This document shows, piece by piece, positions 18,062 through 26,923 of a DNA stretch of 64,000 bases (the stretch's first letter is position 1; every line of letters starts with the position of its first letter). The notes beneath the pieces are model-generated. The model made no database searches and had not been told where the DNA came from. It was given only the letters and a program-made list of their open reading frames with translations. The stretch is from NCBI RefSeq assembly GCF_001904725.1, contig NZ_MRCE01000022.1:24644-88643 (forward strand). The letters run 5' to 3'. The stretch is from Phormidium ambiguum IAM M-71. Lineage in GTDB: Bacteria > Cyanobacteriota > Cyanobacteriia > Cyanobacteriales > Aerosakkonemataceae. The translations under genes and the position numbers were made by a program.

Positions 18062-20047
18062 ATGAAATTAACTAAAATCTATGAAATTTTGCAACAAAAA
18101 TCTATTTTGAATTCCATAGATTATTTAGTAATTAATGAAGATTTCAAAATAATCGAAATTTCAGAAGGGATAATTAAATTTACGGAAATTTTACCAGAAT
18201 TAATCTTAAATAAAGATGTTCATGAAGTTTTTCCAGAATTAATTGGGATAGAAGATATTCTAGAGGAAATTTTGCAAGGCGATCGGCAATATTTTGATTT
18301 CAAAGGTATTGCGCGGTTAACTGATTGTAATTCTACTGCATACATAGATATTTATATTGTTAAGGACGATGAAATTAACAGTAATCAATTACTTATAATT
18401 CTAGAAGATGTTACCGAAAAAATGGTTTTAGAACAAACTTTAATTCAACGAAATAATGAATTAGAACTTTTATTTAGTAAGCTATCAAATTCTAATCAAT
18501 ATATTGATAAAATTATTGGATCGATGGCAGATGCTTTGTTAGTAACTAACAAATCAGGAAAAATTAAAACTGTCAATAAAGCTGCGGAAATTTTATTTGA
18601 ATACAATGAAAATGATTTAATTGATCGACATATTTCAATTATTATTAATAATCATGAAAGTCAATTTCAATCGATTTATGAAGAAAGACTGTCTATTGGC
18701 GAATCGTTATCAGATATAGAATTAATTTGTCAAACTAAAAGCCAAAAAGAAATTATTGTGGCGTTTTCTTGCTCTACTATTCCTACAGAAATACCAGGAA
18801 TTCAAGATTATTTGTATCTTGGTAGAGACATTACAGAAAAACTACTAATTGAACGGCAAAGGAAGCTGGTAGAAAAACGGTTATTCGCGCAATATTTTAT
18901 CAGTCGTATCCTTTCTAGTGTTGATACTCTTAAGGAAGCATTACCAAAAATTCTCCCGGCAATATGTGAAACTTTGAATTGGGATATAGGGGAATTTTGG
19001 ATTTCAAAAATCACCAGCGATAATCCTCAAATGCAATGTTTAGAAATCTGGGTTAAACCCCAGTTAAATATTCCCGAATTTGAGGAATTAACCAAGAAAA
19101 CAGCTTTTAATTTAGGTGAGAGTTTACCAGGGAAAGTTTGGGAATCAGGGGTTCCGATATGGAGTAATGATTTAGTTAACGACGTGAATGTTGCGCGATC
19201 GCAAATTGCTATTAGCGCGGGAATATCCACTGCTTTTGCATTTCCGGTTAATCATGAAAATGAAATTTTAGGAGTGATGGCTTTTTTTAGTTGTCAGCAC
19301 CAAGAATTTGATGACCACTTATTACAAACAATGCTAACTATTGGGAATCAAATCGGGCAGTTTATCCAAAAAGAAAAAGCAGAATTAGCATTACGTTATG
19401 AACAAGAACAAACCGAGCGGTTACTGTTGAATATTTTACCACATAAAATTGCCCAAAAGTTAAAACATCACCCCAGTACTATTGCTGATTATTTCAAGGA
19501 AGTGACTGTAATGTTCGGAGATATTGTGGGGTTTACACAGCTTTCTGCTACAGTCTCTCCAACGGAATTAGTAGAAATTTTAAATGCCATTTTTTCCGAA
19601 TTCGATCGATTAGTAGAAAAACATAACTTAGAAAAAATTAAAACTATTGGAGATGCTTATATGGTGGTAGCGGGATTACCAAAACCCCGCAAAGATCATG
19701 CGATCGCAATTGCAGAAATGGCACTAGATATGCAAAAAACAATCGATCAATATAATCTAGAAACTAACAGTTCTTTAAGTATGCGAATCGGCATTAATAG
19801 TGGAGATGTGGTTGCTGGCGTAATTGGCAGGAAAAAATTTATTTATGATTTGTGGGGTGATACCGTTAATATTGCTAGTCGTATGGAATCTCATGGATTG
19901 CCAGGAAAAATTCAAATTACAGAAGCAACTTATAAATATTTGCGCGATCGCTATTTATTTGAAAAACGCGGATATGTAGAAATCAAAGGCAAAGGAGAAA
20001 TGCTCACCTATTTTTTAACAGGTAGAATTGAAAATGTCAGACAGTAA
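18062..20047 (+). CDS. PAS-PAS-GAF class III adenylate cyclase
   Basis: 661 residues from the ATG at 18062 (an in-frame TTG lies six bases earlier). Order: PAS-like (about 15-120), PAS (150-260), GAF (280-440), short linker, class III cyclase (480-655). Numbered from the TTG, metal-binding Asp489 (MFGDIVGFT) and Asp533 (TIGDAYMV) are present. Lys529 and Asp598 (YDLWGDTVN) are the ATP-selecting residues, and Arg609 (NIASRM) is the transition-state Arg, so cAMP is the expected product. No membrane segment. The last 14 bases overlap the next small gene. Upstream neighbours encode a Rab-like GTPase and its probable partner. Confidence 0.92.
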   Translation: MKLTKIYEILQQKSILNSIDYLVINEDFKIIEISEGIIKFTEILPELILNKDVHEVFPELIGIEDILEEILQGDRQYFDFKGIARLTDCNSTAYIDIYIVKDDEINSNQLLIILEDVTEKMVLEQTLIQRNNELELLFSKLSNSNQYIDKIIGSMADALLVTNKSGKIKTVNKAAEILFEYNENDLIDRHISIIINNHESQFQSIYEERLSIGESLSDIELICQTKSQKEIIVAFSCSTIPTEIPGIQDYLYLGRDITEKLLIERQRKLVEKRLFAQYFISRILSSVDTLKEALPKILPAICETLNWDIGEFWISKITSDNPQMQCLEIWVKPQLNIPEFEELTKKTAFNLGESLPGKVWESGVPIWSNDLVNDVNVARSQIAISAGISTAFAFPVNHENEILGVMAFFSCQHQEFDDHLLQTMLTIGNQIGQFIQKEKAELALRYEQEQTERLLLNILPHKIAQKLKHHPSTIADYFKEVTVMFGDIVGFTQLSATVSPTELVEILNAIFSEFDRLVEKHNLEKIKTIGDAYMVVAGLPKPRKDHAIAIAEMALDMQKTIDQYNLETNSSLSMRIGINSGDVVAGVIGRKKFIYDLWGDTVNIASRMESHGLPGKIQITEATYKYLRDRYLFEKRGYVEIKGKGEMLTYFLTGRIENVRQ

Positions 20048-20231
20048 TCCTCAATTAACGCCAAACGAACTCGCAGAATGGCAGACGAAAATTGAAATTG
20101 CTAACCTGCATAACATTTTTTGCCACTGTCGTTATTGTGACAAAGAATGGGTAGCATCTACTTATGAAACCTGTAGTTGTGGTAGTAAAGAAGTAGAATA
20201 TATTCTTTGTTGGCAATTTCCTGACGATTAA
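20034..20231 (+). CDS. Small Cys-rich, probably zinc-binding protein
   Basis: 65 residues from the ATG at 20034 (a TTG two codons upstream is less likely). Cysteines cluster as CHCRYC and, after about 12 residues, CSCGS, with a final Cys near the end; this looks like a zinc-ribbon knuckle pair. The start overlaps the end of the adenylate cyclase gene in another frame, so the two are translationally coupled. Function unknown; a small regulator of the cyclase module or an independent metal protein are both possible. Confidence 0.68.
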   Translation: MSDSNPQLTPNELAEWQTKIEIANLHNIFCHCRYCDKEWVASTYETCSCGSKEVEYILCWQFPDD

Positions 20232-20250
20232 TACCAAATCTCCCAAATCC

Positions 20251-20271
20251 CCGAATTCTTGAAGAAGTCGG
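20251..20271. repeat. Copy of the CCGACTTCTTGAAGAAGTCGG hairpin repeat
   Basis: CCGAATTCTTGAAGAAGTCGG is a 10-bp inverted repeat with one mismatch around a single central base. A perfect copy lies at 50869-50889 and a variant at 51210-51238. It may also end transcription of the GTPase/cyclase operon, though no T-tract follows. Confidence 0.6.
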
Positions 20272-20369
20272 TAATTTGAACTTAATCACCCGATCGGGCT
20301 ATCCTATTGTAGGAAGACAAAAACAAAAAAATTCCGCAAGCTTAAGACAATAACCAAGCGAATTTAAGC

Positions 20370-23006
20370 ATGAGTATGAAAATTATTAAACTGCAAACAC
20401 TTAGAGGCCCTAATTACTGGAGTATTCATCGTCACAAACTAATAGAAATGTGGTTGGATCTCGAAGAAATGAACGAAGTTTATTCTAACGAGGTTCCCGA
20501 ATTTTATGAAGGATTAGTCGAAATTTTACCTAGTTTAGAAGAACACTTTTGCTCTCCGGGACATCGCGGAGGTTTCCTCAAGCGAGTCAAACAAGGTACG
20601 TTAATGGGGCACGTTATCGAGCACGTGGCTTTAGAATTACAAACTTTAGCCGGAATGCGTGTTAAATTCGGTCGCGCCCGTTCTACATCTCAAACAGGAA
20701 TTTATCGAGTCATATTTGAATATCGTCATGAAGTTGCAGGTCGTTATGCAGCAAAAGCCGCATTAAGATTAGTAGAAAATATTATCGATCGCGGTTACTA
20801 TCCCCACAAAGAACTAAAATTAGATTTAGAAGATTTAAGAAAATTAAAAGCAGAAACATCCCTTGGTTTAACTACAGAATCTATTCTTAAAGAAGCAGAA
20901 GCCCGCAAAATTCCTTGGACAGAATTACCAGCGCGAGGTATTGTTCAATTAGGTTACGGAATTCATCAACGCCGCATTGTTGCTGCCCAAACTTGCAATA
21001 CAAGTTTGCTAGGAACTGAACTTGCTTGTGATAAAGAAGGCACAATTACTATGTTACGGGAAGCTAACTTACCTGTTCCCAAAGGCACAGTAATTTACCG
21101 CTTTCGTCAGTTAGAAAATGCCATTGCAGAAATTGGTTTTCCGATTGTAATTAAACCTTTAGATGGCAATCACGGTAGAGGAATTACTTTAAATATTAAC
21201 TCTTGGCGTGATGCTGAAGACGCTTATGATTTAGCAAAAAGCGAATCTAAATCCGGCGGAGTGTTGGTGGAAAGGTATTATAGAGGACGTGATTTTCGGG
21301 TATTAGTAGTTAATGGCAAAGTTGTCGCTGTTGCCGAAAGAGTACCTGCTCATGTAATTGGAGATGGAAAATCAACAATTGCGGAATTAGTAGCAAAAGT
21401 TAATCAAGATCCGCGTCGAGGTGATGGGCATGAAAATGTTTTGACTCGGATTACTATTGATGAACATAGCGAACAACTTTTAGCCCAACAAAAATTAACT
21501 GTAAATAGTATTCCTGAAAAAGGAGAAATTTGCTATTTAAAAGCAACTGCTAATTTGAGTACTGGGGGAACGGCGAGCGATCGCACCACAGAAATCCATC
21601 CCCAAAATATTTGGATTGCCCAAAGAGCAGCCAGAATTATCGGTTTAGATATTGCCGGAATTGATATTACTTCTCCAGAAATTTCTCGCCCATTAACTGA
21701 AGTAGATGGCGTAATTGTAGAAGTTAATGCCGCACCCGGATTAAGAATGCACTTGCAACCAAGTGAAGGCACACCCCGCAACGTTGCTGCACCGATTTTG
21801 GATATGTTATATCCGCCCGATCGCCCACAGCAAATCCCCATTATTGCAGTCACCGGAACTAACGGCAAAACAACAACTACTCGCTTAATTGCTCACATTT
21901 TCCGCCAAACCAAAAAAACCGTTGGTTACACTACCACAGACGGCACTTATATCGGTGAATTTTTAGCCGAACCTGGAGATAATACAGGCCCACAAAGCGC
22001 CCAATTAATCTTACAAGATCCCTCGGTAGAAATCGCAGTTTTAGAAACAGCCAGAGGGGGAATTCTTCGGTCTGGTTTAGCATTTTCTCACTGTGATGTT
22101 GGCGTAGTTTTAAATGTTTCCGAAGACCATTTGGGATTGCACAATATCAACACTTTAGAAGACATGGCTCATGTTAAAAGTGTGATTGCCGAAGCGACTA
22201 ATCCTGATGGTTTTGTTGTATTAAATGCTGACGATCCATTAGTAGCAGCAATGGCGAAAAGCGATCGCGTAAAAGCTCAGGTAACTTACTTTTCAATGGA
22301 TCGTTGGAACCCAATTATTTGGGAACATATCCAAAATGGTGGAGTCGCCGCAGTTTATGACGATGGTTACATAATTTTCCTTTCCGGCGAAGATGTAATT
22401 CAAGTCGAACAAGCGGTGAATATTCCGTTAACTTTGGGCGGAAAAGCACCTTTCATGATTGCTAATGCTTTAGCTGCTTCTCTTGCTGCTTACGTTCAAG
22501 GCGTGAGTTTGGAAAATATTAGCACCGCTTTAAGAACTTTCCGTGCTTCAGTAGAACAAACTCCCGGAAGAATGAATTTAATTAATCGGGACAATTTCCA
22601 CGTTTTATTAGATTATGCTCATAACCCGGCTGGGTATCAAGCATTAGGTCAATTTGTGGAGAATTGGTCAACAGGAAAACGCATCGGTGTCATTGGCGCA
22701 CCAGGCGATCGCCGCGACCAAGATTTGCATAAACTAGGAGTGTTAGCTGCCCAAATTTTTGACCAAGTTATTATTAAAGAAGATGCGGATAATCGCGGTC
22801 GTAAATATGGTGAAGTTGCTGCCTTAATTGCTGAAGGAATTTCTCAAACAAACCCCGATTTTCCCTACGAAATTATTTTGAATGAACAAATAGCGATCGA
22901 AACTGCTTTAATCAAAGCGACAGAACATAGTTTAGTCGTAATTTTGCCCGATAAAGTCGATCGCGCCCTTGATTTACTCAAACAACCTATTTTGGTTAAC
23001 CAATAA
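20370..23006 (+). CDS. cphA: Cyanophycin synthetase
   Basis: 878 residues, the usual length. It polymerises aspartate and arginine into the nitrogen-storage polymer cyanophycin using ATP. The N-terminal domain starts with LQTLRGPNYWSIHRHKLIEM; the ATP-grasp half (about 210-480) contains FPIVIKPLDGNHGRGI and DITSPEISRPL; the Mur-ligase half (about 485-870) has the P-loop TGTNGKTTTTRL, VLNVSEDHLGLH and LLDYAHNPAGY. No cyanophycinase gene (cphB) is adjacent, although cphB often precedes cphA in cyanobacteria; upstream is the GTPase/cyclase operon. I did not find a full NtcA site (GTA-N8-TAC) in the 138-bp upstream gap. Confidence 0.97.
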   Translation: MSMKIIKLQTLRGPNYWSIHRHKLIEMWLDLEEMNEVYSNEVPEFYEGLVEILPSLEEHFCSPGHRGGFLKRVKQGTLMGHVIEHVALELQTLAGMRVKFGRARSTSQTGIYRVIFEYRHEVAGRYAAKAALRLVENIIDRGYYPHKELKLDLEDLRKLKAETSLGLTTESILKEAEARKIPWTELPARGIVQLGYGIHQRRIVAAQTCNTSLLGTELACDKEGTITMLREANLPVPKGTVIYRFRQLENAIAEIGFPIVIKPLDGNHGRGITLNINSWRDAEDAYDLAKSESKSGGVLVERYYRGRDFRVLVVNGKVVAVAERVPAHVIGDGKSTIAELVAKVNQDPRRGDGHENVLTRITIDEHSEQLLAQQKLTVNSIPEKGEICYLKATANLSTGGTASDRTTEIHPQNIWIAQRAARIIGLDIAGIDITSPEISRPLTEVDGVIVEVNAAPGLRMHLQPSEGTPRNVAAPILDMLYPPDRPQQIPIIAVTGTNGKTTTTRLIAHIFRQTKKTVGYTTTDGTYIGEFLAEPGDNTGPQSAQLILQDPSVEIAVLETARGGILRSGLAFSHCDVGVVLNVSEDHLGLHNINTLEDMAHVKSVIAEATNPDGFVVLNADDPLVAAMAKSDRVKAQVTYFSMDRWNPIIWEHIQNGGVAAVYDDGYIIFLSGEDVIQVEQAVNIPLTLGGKAPFMIANALAASLAAYVQGVSLENISTALRTFRASVEQTPGRMNLINRDNFHVLLDYAHNPAGYQALGQFVENWSTGKRIGVIGAPGDRRDQDLHKLGVLAAQIFDQVIIKEDADNRGRKYGEVAALIAEGISQTNPDFPYEIILNEQIAIETALIKATEHSLVVILPDKVDRALDLLKQPILVNQ

Positions 23007-23027
23007 CTCCTGAAATCTTGTATTATC

Positions 23028-23080
23028 TCGTTCCCTGTTTCCACCTGGGAACGAAATACAGAGGCTCTGCGTCTTGGTAT
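23028..23080. repeat. TCGTTCCC...GGGAACGA dispersed repeat
   Basis: An 8-bp inverted repeat (TCGTTCCC / GGGAACGA, 11-base loop) is followed by AGAGGCTCTGCGTCT. The combination resembles dispersed cyanobacterial repeats that pair a GGGAACG hairpin with GAGGCTCTGCCTC. It may double as the cphA terminator. Confidence 0.5.
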
Positions 23081-23116
23081 AAAAATAGCACAAATATTAA
23101 CTATAAAAATCCAACT

Positions 23117-23581
23117 ATGAGCAGAAGAAACGAAATTTCAGATGTAAAAATCCCCATTTGCATGGGTTTAGGTTCTGCCACGATTGGGATTTTTTTTATC
23201 ATAGGTACTTGGTCATATTATCGTGATACCACAACTTTTTTAAAAACAGCAATTACCACCCAAGGGACAGTAATTGAAGGGACAGTAATTGAAGGAACAG
23301 TAATTAAAGCTAAAAACACAAATCCAACAATCCAGTTTAAAACTAAAGATGGCAGAAATGTTATATTTAATTATACACATAATAGAAGCAGTTCCAGTGC
23401 ATTTCAAGAAGTATATAGTACAGGCAGTCAAGTCTCGATAATATATCAACCAAACCACCCAGAAACCGCTAGAATTAATACATTCTATCAGCTTTGGTTT
23501 GACTTATTAATTTCAGCTTTCATAGGAACAGTTTTCACGATCTCTGGAATTACTTTACTCATTCAATTAGCTAAAGGATAG
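23117..23581 (+). CDS. DUF3592-like membrane protein
   Basis: 154 residues from the ATG at 23117; the frame is open upstream but crosses the repeat element, so the shorter start (MSRRNEIS) is preferred. Two membrane helices (about 15-37 and 125-150) flank an external beta-rich region with PTIQFKTKDGRNVIF and VSIIYQPNHPETARI, the typical DUF3592 pattern. A tandem 15-bp repeat encodes GTVIEGTVIEGTVIK near residue 55. Function unknown. It ends ten bases from the convergent BrkB-family gene. Confidence 0.7.
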   Translation: MSRRNEISDVKIPICMGLGSATIGIFFIIGTWSYYRDTTTFLKTAITTQGTVIEGTVIEGTVIKAKNTNPTIQFKTKDGRNVIFNYTHNRSSSSAFQEVYSTGSQVSIIYQPNHPETARINTFYQLWFDLLISAFIGTVFTISGITLLIQLAKG

Positions 23582-23591
23582 GCAAAAGCTT

Positions 23592-24476
23592 TTACGAATT
23601 TATTCTTTTTTTTCTTTGCATTGCTTCGCCAACAATAATATTTAACTCGTTCCCAATTAGCAACACCAAACAACTGAGATAAATCCACAACTGTAGCACT
23701 ATAAAACCACCCACTGCACCATAAACTCGATTAAAATTTCCATAACTAGAAACATAACTTTTAAACCCTTGAGACAGAAATGCCCAAGCTAATGTAGCGA
23801 GAATTGCCCCTGGTAAAATTGGAGTTCCCGCAATCCAACGACTAGGGCCAAAACGGTAAATAAAAGCGATCGTTAAAGCTGCAATTCCCAAAGCCACAGG
23901 TAAACTTAATCGCTTCCAAAATCTTAAGACATCAAATTGCACCCAAGAATCTTGGCTAGCAGCAAGATTCACCAAAAAATCAGTAATAAATACAAATGTT
24001 AAAGCACTAATTAGTAGGAACATAGTGCCAATTGTTAGTAGGATAGAAACTAATCTAGCTTTCCAAAAAGGTCGGATTTTTTCGGGAGGAACTCGCTGCA
24101 TCTTATCTAAAGCATACATTCCTGCACTCATTCCCGCCGAAGCCGACCAAATCCAAAATAAAAAGCTCAAAGAAAATAGCGATTGGCTTTCCGTTCTCAA
24201 CACTTCTTGCACAAACCCACCGATGAGAAATGCCACCGCATCAGGTACAACTTTTATTAGTTTAACTAACAAACTTTCAAAAGTCGTTTTTAAGGGATCG
24301 AATAATGCGATCGCAGCTAGAAAAGCCATAATTGCCGGAAACAAAGATAGCATCAAATGATAAGTCATTTCTGCTGCTAATCCAGGTAATCTCTGACTGA
24401 AAGCACGCTTTAATACTTCTCGTGCAGTAGTGAAATGAAGATACTTAAAAAATTGAAAAAATCGAGTTAACAGCAT
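23592..24476 (-). CDS. YihY/BrkB-family inner membrane protein
   Basis: 294 residues with about six membrane helices. Family landmarks are LAAEMTYHLMLSLFPAIMAFLA near the N-terminus (given in part), WSASAGMSAGMYALDKM, RWIAGTPILPGAILATLAW and YGNFNRVYGAVGGFIVLQLW. Once called ribonuclease BN by mistake, the family consists of membrane proteins of unknown or transport-related function. It is monocistronic between convergent and divergent neighbours. Confidence 0.9.
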   Translation of the reverse strand: MLLTRFFQFFKYLHFTTAREVLKRAFSQRLPGLAAEMTYHLMLSLFPAIMAFLAAIALFDPLKTTFESLLVKLIKVVPDAVAFLIGGFVQEVLRTESQSLFSLSFLFWIWSASAGMSAGMYALDKMQRVPPEKIRPFWKARLVSILLTIGTMFLLISALTFVFITDFLVNLAASQDSWVQFDVLRFWKRLSLPVALGIAALTIAFIYRFGPSRWIAGTPILPGAILATLAWAFLSQGFKSYVSSYGNFNRVYGAVGGFIVLQLWIYLSCLVLLIGNELNIIVGEAMQRKKRINS

Positions 24477-24745
24477 TTTTTTAGCAAAATTTACTACTTT
24501 AGTTTAAACGAAACTCGATCGTCACCTTCAACAGAGTGTAGGGTGTCATACCACACCCCTCAAACGTAAAAAAATTGTAAATTCTCCCCAGCTAGATTAT
24601 TGTCAAAACTAAAATTTAGCTTAATATTTTAGTAAATTTTTGTAAATAGATCTAGGATTTTTCTGTGTACTCAAATTTGTCCAGAAACCTAAAATTATGG
24701 GATTAGCGTAAAATCGTTGTTTATAGTTTAAGTGAAAAAAAATTT

Positions 24746-25732
24746 ATGCTGAGAGTTGAACCACAAAACCGCCCCGTTCTGAAGCAAGGAATCAAAGGAG
24801 ATTGGGTAGTATTTCTGCAAGACCAATTAAATGGATGTGGCTATGGCCCATTAAACTTAGATGGAGATTTTGGCTCTCAAACATTAGTAGAAGTTAACAA
24901 ATTTCAAAAAAATCTCGGCCTTAAGGTAGATGGCATTGTTGGCAGAATTACTTGGACAAACCTTGATAAGCACAAAAAAATTATTGGCTGGATACCAGAA
25001 TGGCCTAGTTCTCTAACCTTACGAGGAATCGCTGGTGCTGATAGTTTGCAAAGAGTCCAAGCAACAATGATTCCAGAAGCACAAAAATTGATGGGTGCTT
25101 TTCCCCGGTTTTGGGGAAGATATTTCCAAGGTAATCTTAATTTTGGAGAATACCTGCGGGCTTTTGAAAATAAACCTCTAAGAAATGCGGGAATTAGACT
25201 TTTACCCATCTCTCGCCAAACTAATAGAGTAGATGAAACTCAACAAATAGGAGAACAATTAGGTGCCCTTCATGCTAGAGATGTTTTAAACACTTTTGGC
25301 GAAAGTTATTTAGCTTCTATACAAGTAGACGGCTTGTATTTTTTCCTAGATGTTGAACCAACCGATCCTTTATCAGTTGGTTTTTATATCGGATGGTCAA
25401 CCGCAGTAATTAAAAGTAGCACTAAGGTAAGATTTTTGCCTACTGTTTATCTCAATGCCGCAGATAGTACTACTACGAAAAATCTGAGTGCCGCAATGAA
25501 AGCTGGCGCACAATGTCATGGTTTATGGGTAGCTAATTACGGTAATAATCAAGCTCTAATTTCTCCTTGGGATAAAGCAAAAGCTAAAGTTGCTACCCCA
25601 GTTCCTTGTAAAGTACTTATGCGTCAATATGCTGGAGACATTAAAAATGGATTATATGATTTTAACCAAATGAATCCATTTTTAGATAATCAAGAATTAG
25701 TCCTCAAGAGATTGATTTTACCTCCTGCATAA
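24746..25732 (+). CDS. Peptidoglycan-binding protein with DUF1906-like glycoside-hydrolase-type domain
   Basis: 328 residues. A PG_binding_1 domain occupies about 10-75 (LKQGIKGDWVVFLQDQLN, LDGDFGSQTLVEVNKFQ). The remainder reads as a TIM-barrel of the DUF1906/Rv2525c type, with LYFFLDVEPTDPLSVGFYI (candidate acidic residues Asp and Glu), LPTVYLNAAD, GLWVANYG and LMRQYAGDI. No signal peptide is evident, so it may leave the cell by lysis, holin or a non-classical route, or act on cytoplasmic-side substrates. The next gene, 100 bases on in the same direction, also couples PG-binding to a cell-wall hydrolase fold. Confidence 0.72.
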   Translation: MLRVEPQNRPVLKQGIKGDWVVFLQDQLNGCGYGPLNLDGDFGSQTLVEVNKFQKNLGLKVDGIVGRITWTNLDKHKKIIGWIPEWPSSLTLRGIAGADSLQRVQATMIPEAQKLMGAFPRFWGRYFQGNLNFGEYLRAFENKPLRNAGIRLLPISRQTNRVDETQQIGEQLGALHARDVLNTFGESYLASIQVDGLYFFLDVEPTDPLSVGFYIGWSTAVIKSSTKVRFLPTVYLNAADSTTTKNLSAAMKAGAQCHGLWVANYGNNQALISPWDKAKAKVATPVPCKVLMRQYAGDIKNGLYDFNQMNPFLDNQELVLKRLILPPA

Positions 25733-25833
25733 CCATACAGCTATCCTCCCAAGTTTTCTCTTTTGGAAATTCGCAAATAACTCCTCTGTTATGGTAATTT
25801 GGGAGGAAATCCAAAATCTAGTAAGGATGATTT

Positions 25834-26913
25834 ATGGCTTTTAATATTAATGTTCTAAAGTTAGAAACAATTAGAAAAGGATCGACTGGTCTTTATGTTA
25901 CCGCTTGGCAACAATTTTTGCAGTCCAAAAGTTTTTCAATTGGTGCTGCCGATGGAGTGTTTGGAACTGTAACAGAGACAGCTACTCGCAATTATCAGGA
26001 GAGAAATAGTTTACCTGTAAATGGAGTGGTTGATACTACGACCTATCGCAAAGCTTTAGAACAGGGATATTTATTTTTTGTCCCTAATCGGACTGCTAAT
26101 ATGATTTTAAATTATCTCAATTTTGGGATAACAGAAATCAGGGATTTGCAGCGAAGTTTAAATGTTATCGGAACTTTGGTTCCCGCTTTAGCCATTGATG
26201 GTGATTTTGGGGCAAGGAGTGTAGAAGGATTAGGCGAAACTTACAAAAAAATTGATATTAACTTTCGTCCGAGATTAGAACAAACTCTTTCTACAGCGAC
26301 TAAACAAAAGTTAGGTACAGATTTGCCAGCCGCTTTGGATAATATTACTGAATATGCAAGAAGATTAAGACAACAATTAAGTGGTGCTCATTGGGTAAAG
26401 TTTTTTCCCGGTAGTATTTCTATAGCTGATTTAGCTTCGCCTTTTCGTCAAAGAGTGCAGGCATTTGAACAAGCTCTTCGAGTAGCAGGTGCCAGAATGG
26501 TAATTGCTGCTACTTATCGACCTCCACAAAGAGCTTATTTAATGCACTATGCAGCGCGAATTTCTCGTGGAGAAATTGCCCCTCAAAATGTTCCATCTTA
26601 TGCGGGTGTATCTGTTGATTGGGTGCATTATACGAATGCTGGTTCTGTGCAAGCGGCGCGAGATATGGTGAATGCTTATGGGATTGGGACTAATCCTGTG
26701 GCGTTAACTTCTCGCCATACTCAGGGTTATGCAATTGATTGGGAAATTACTTGGCAGGGTACGCTGAATGTCAAAAATGCTCAAGGTAGAATTGTGAGTA
26801 TTGGCACGCCTCGGACTAGTTATCAAAATAGCGTTTTGTGGCAAGTGGGTGCGACTTATGGCGTGATTCATTTGCGATACGATCCCCCACATTGGTCGAT
26901 CGATGGAGGTTGA
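25834..26913 (+). CDS. Peptidoglycan-binding M15-like DD-peptidase (endolysin-like)
   Basis: 359 residues. Two PG-binding-like modules come first: 10-75 (GSTGLYVTAWQQFLQ, GVFGTVTETATRNYQ) and about 105-160 (LQRSLNVIGTL, IDGDFGARSVEGLG). The C-terminal domain (about 190-359) carries an M15/VanY-like signature: ATYRPPQRAYLMHYAARIS, then SRHTQGYAIDWEI (His and Asp ligands) and YDPPHWSIDGG (final His). It should cleave peptide stems of peptidoglycan. No signal peptide is visible, as in phage endolysins. It ends ten bases from a convergent gene. Phage origin is possible but no other phage genes are nearby. Confidence 0.75.
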   Translation: MAFNINVLKLETIRKGSTGLYVTAWQQFLQSKSFSIGAADGVFGTVTETATRNYQERNSLPVNGVVDTTTYRKALEQGYLFFVPNRTANMILNYLNFGITEIRDLQRSLNVIGTLVPALAIDGDFGARSVEGLGETYKKIDINFRPRLEQTLSTATKQKLGTDLPAALDNITEYARRLRQQLSGAHWVKFFPGSISIADLASPFRQRVQAFEQALRVAGARMVIAATYRPPQRAYLMHYAARISRGEIAPQNVPSYAGVSVDWVHYTNAGSVQAARDMVNAYGIGTNPVALTSRHTQGYAIDWEITWQGTLNVKNAQGRIVSIGTPRTSYQNSVLWQVGATYGVIHLRYDPPHWSIDGG

Positions 26914-26923
26914 ATTAAGCGCT

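Noticed and set aside
20232-20369. NtcA site upstream of cphA
   Set aside because: The nearest match is GTA-N8-TTA rather than GTA-N8-TAC, so it was not annotated.
24535-24560. GGGTGT/ACACCC hairpin upstream of the DUF1906-like gene
   Set aside because: Only six base pairs and located between divergent genes, so no terminator role; treated as chance.
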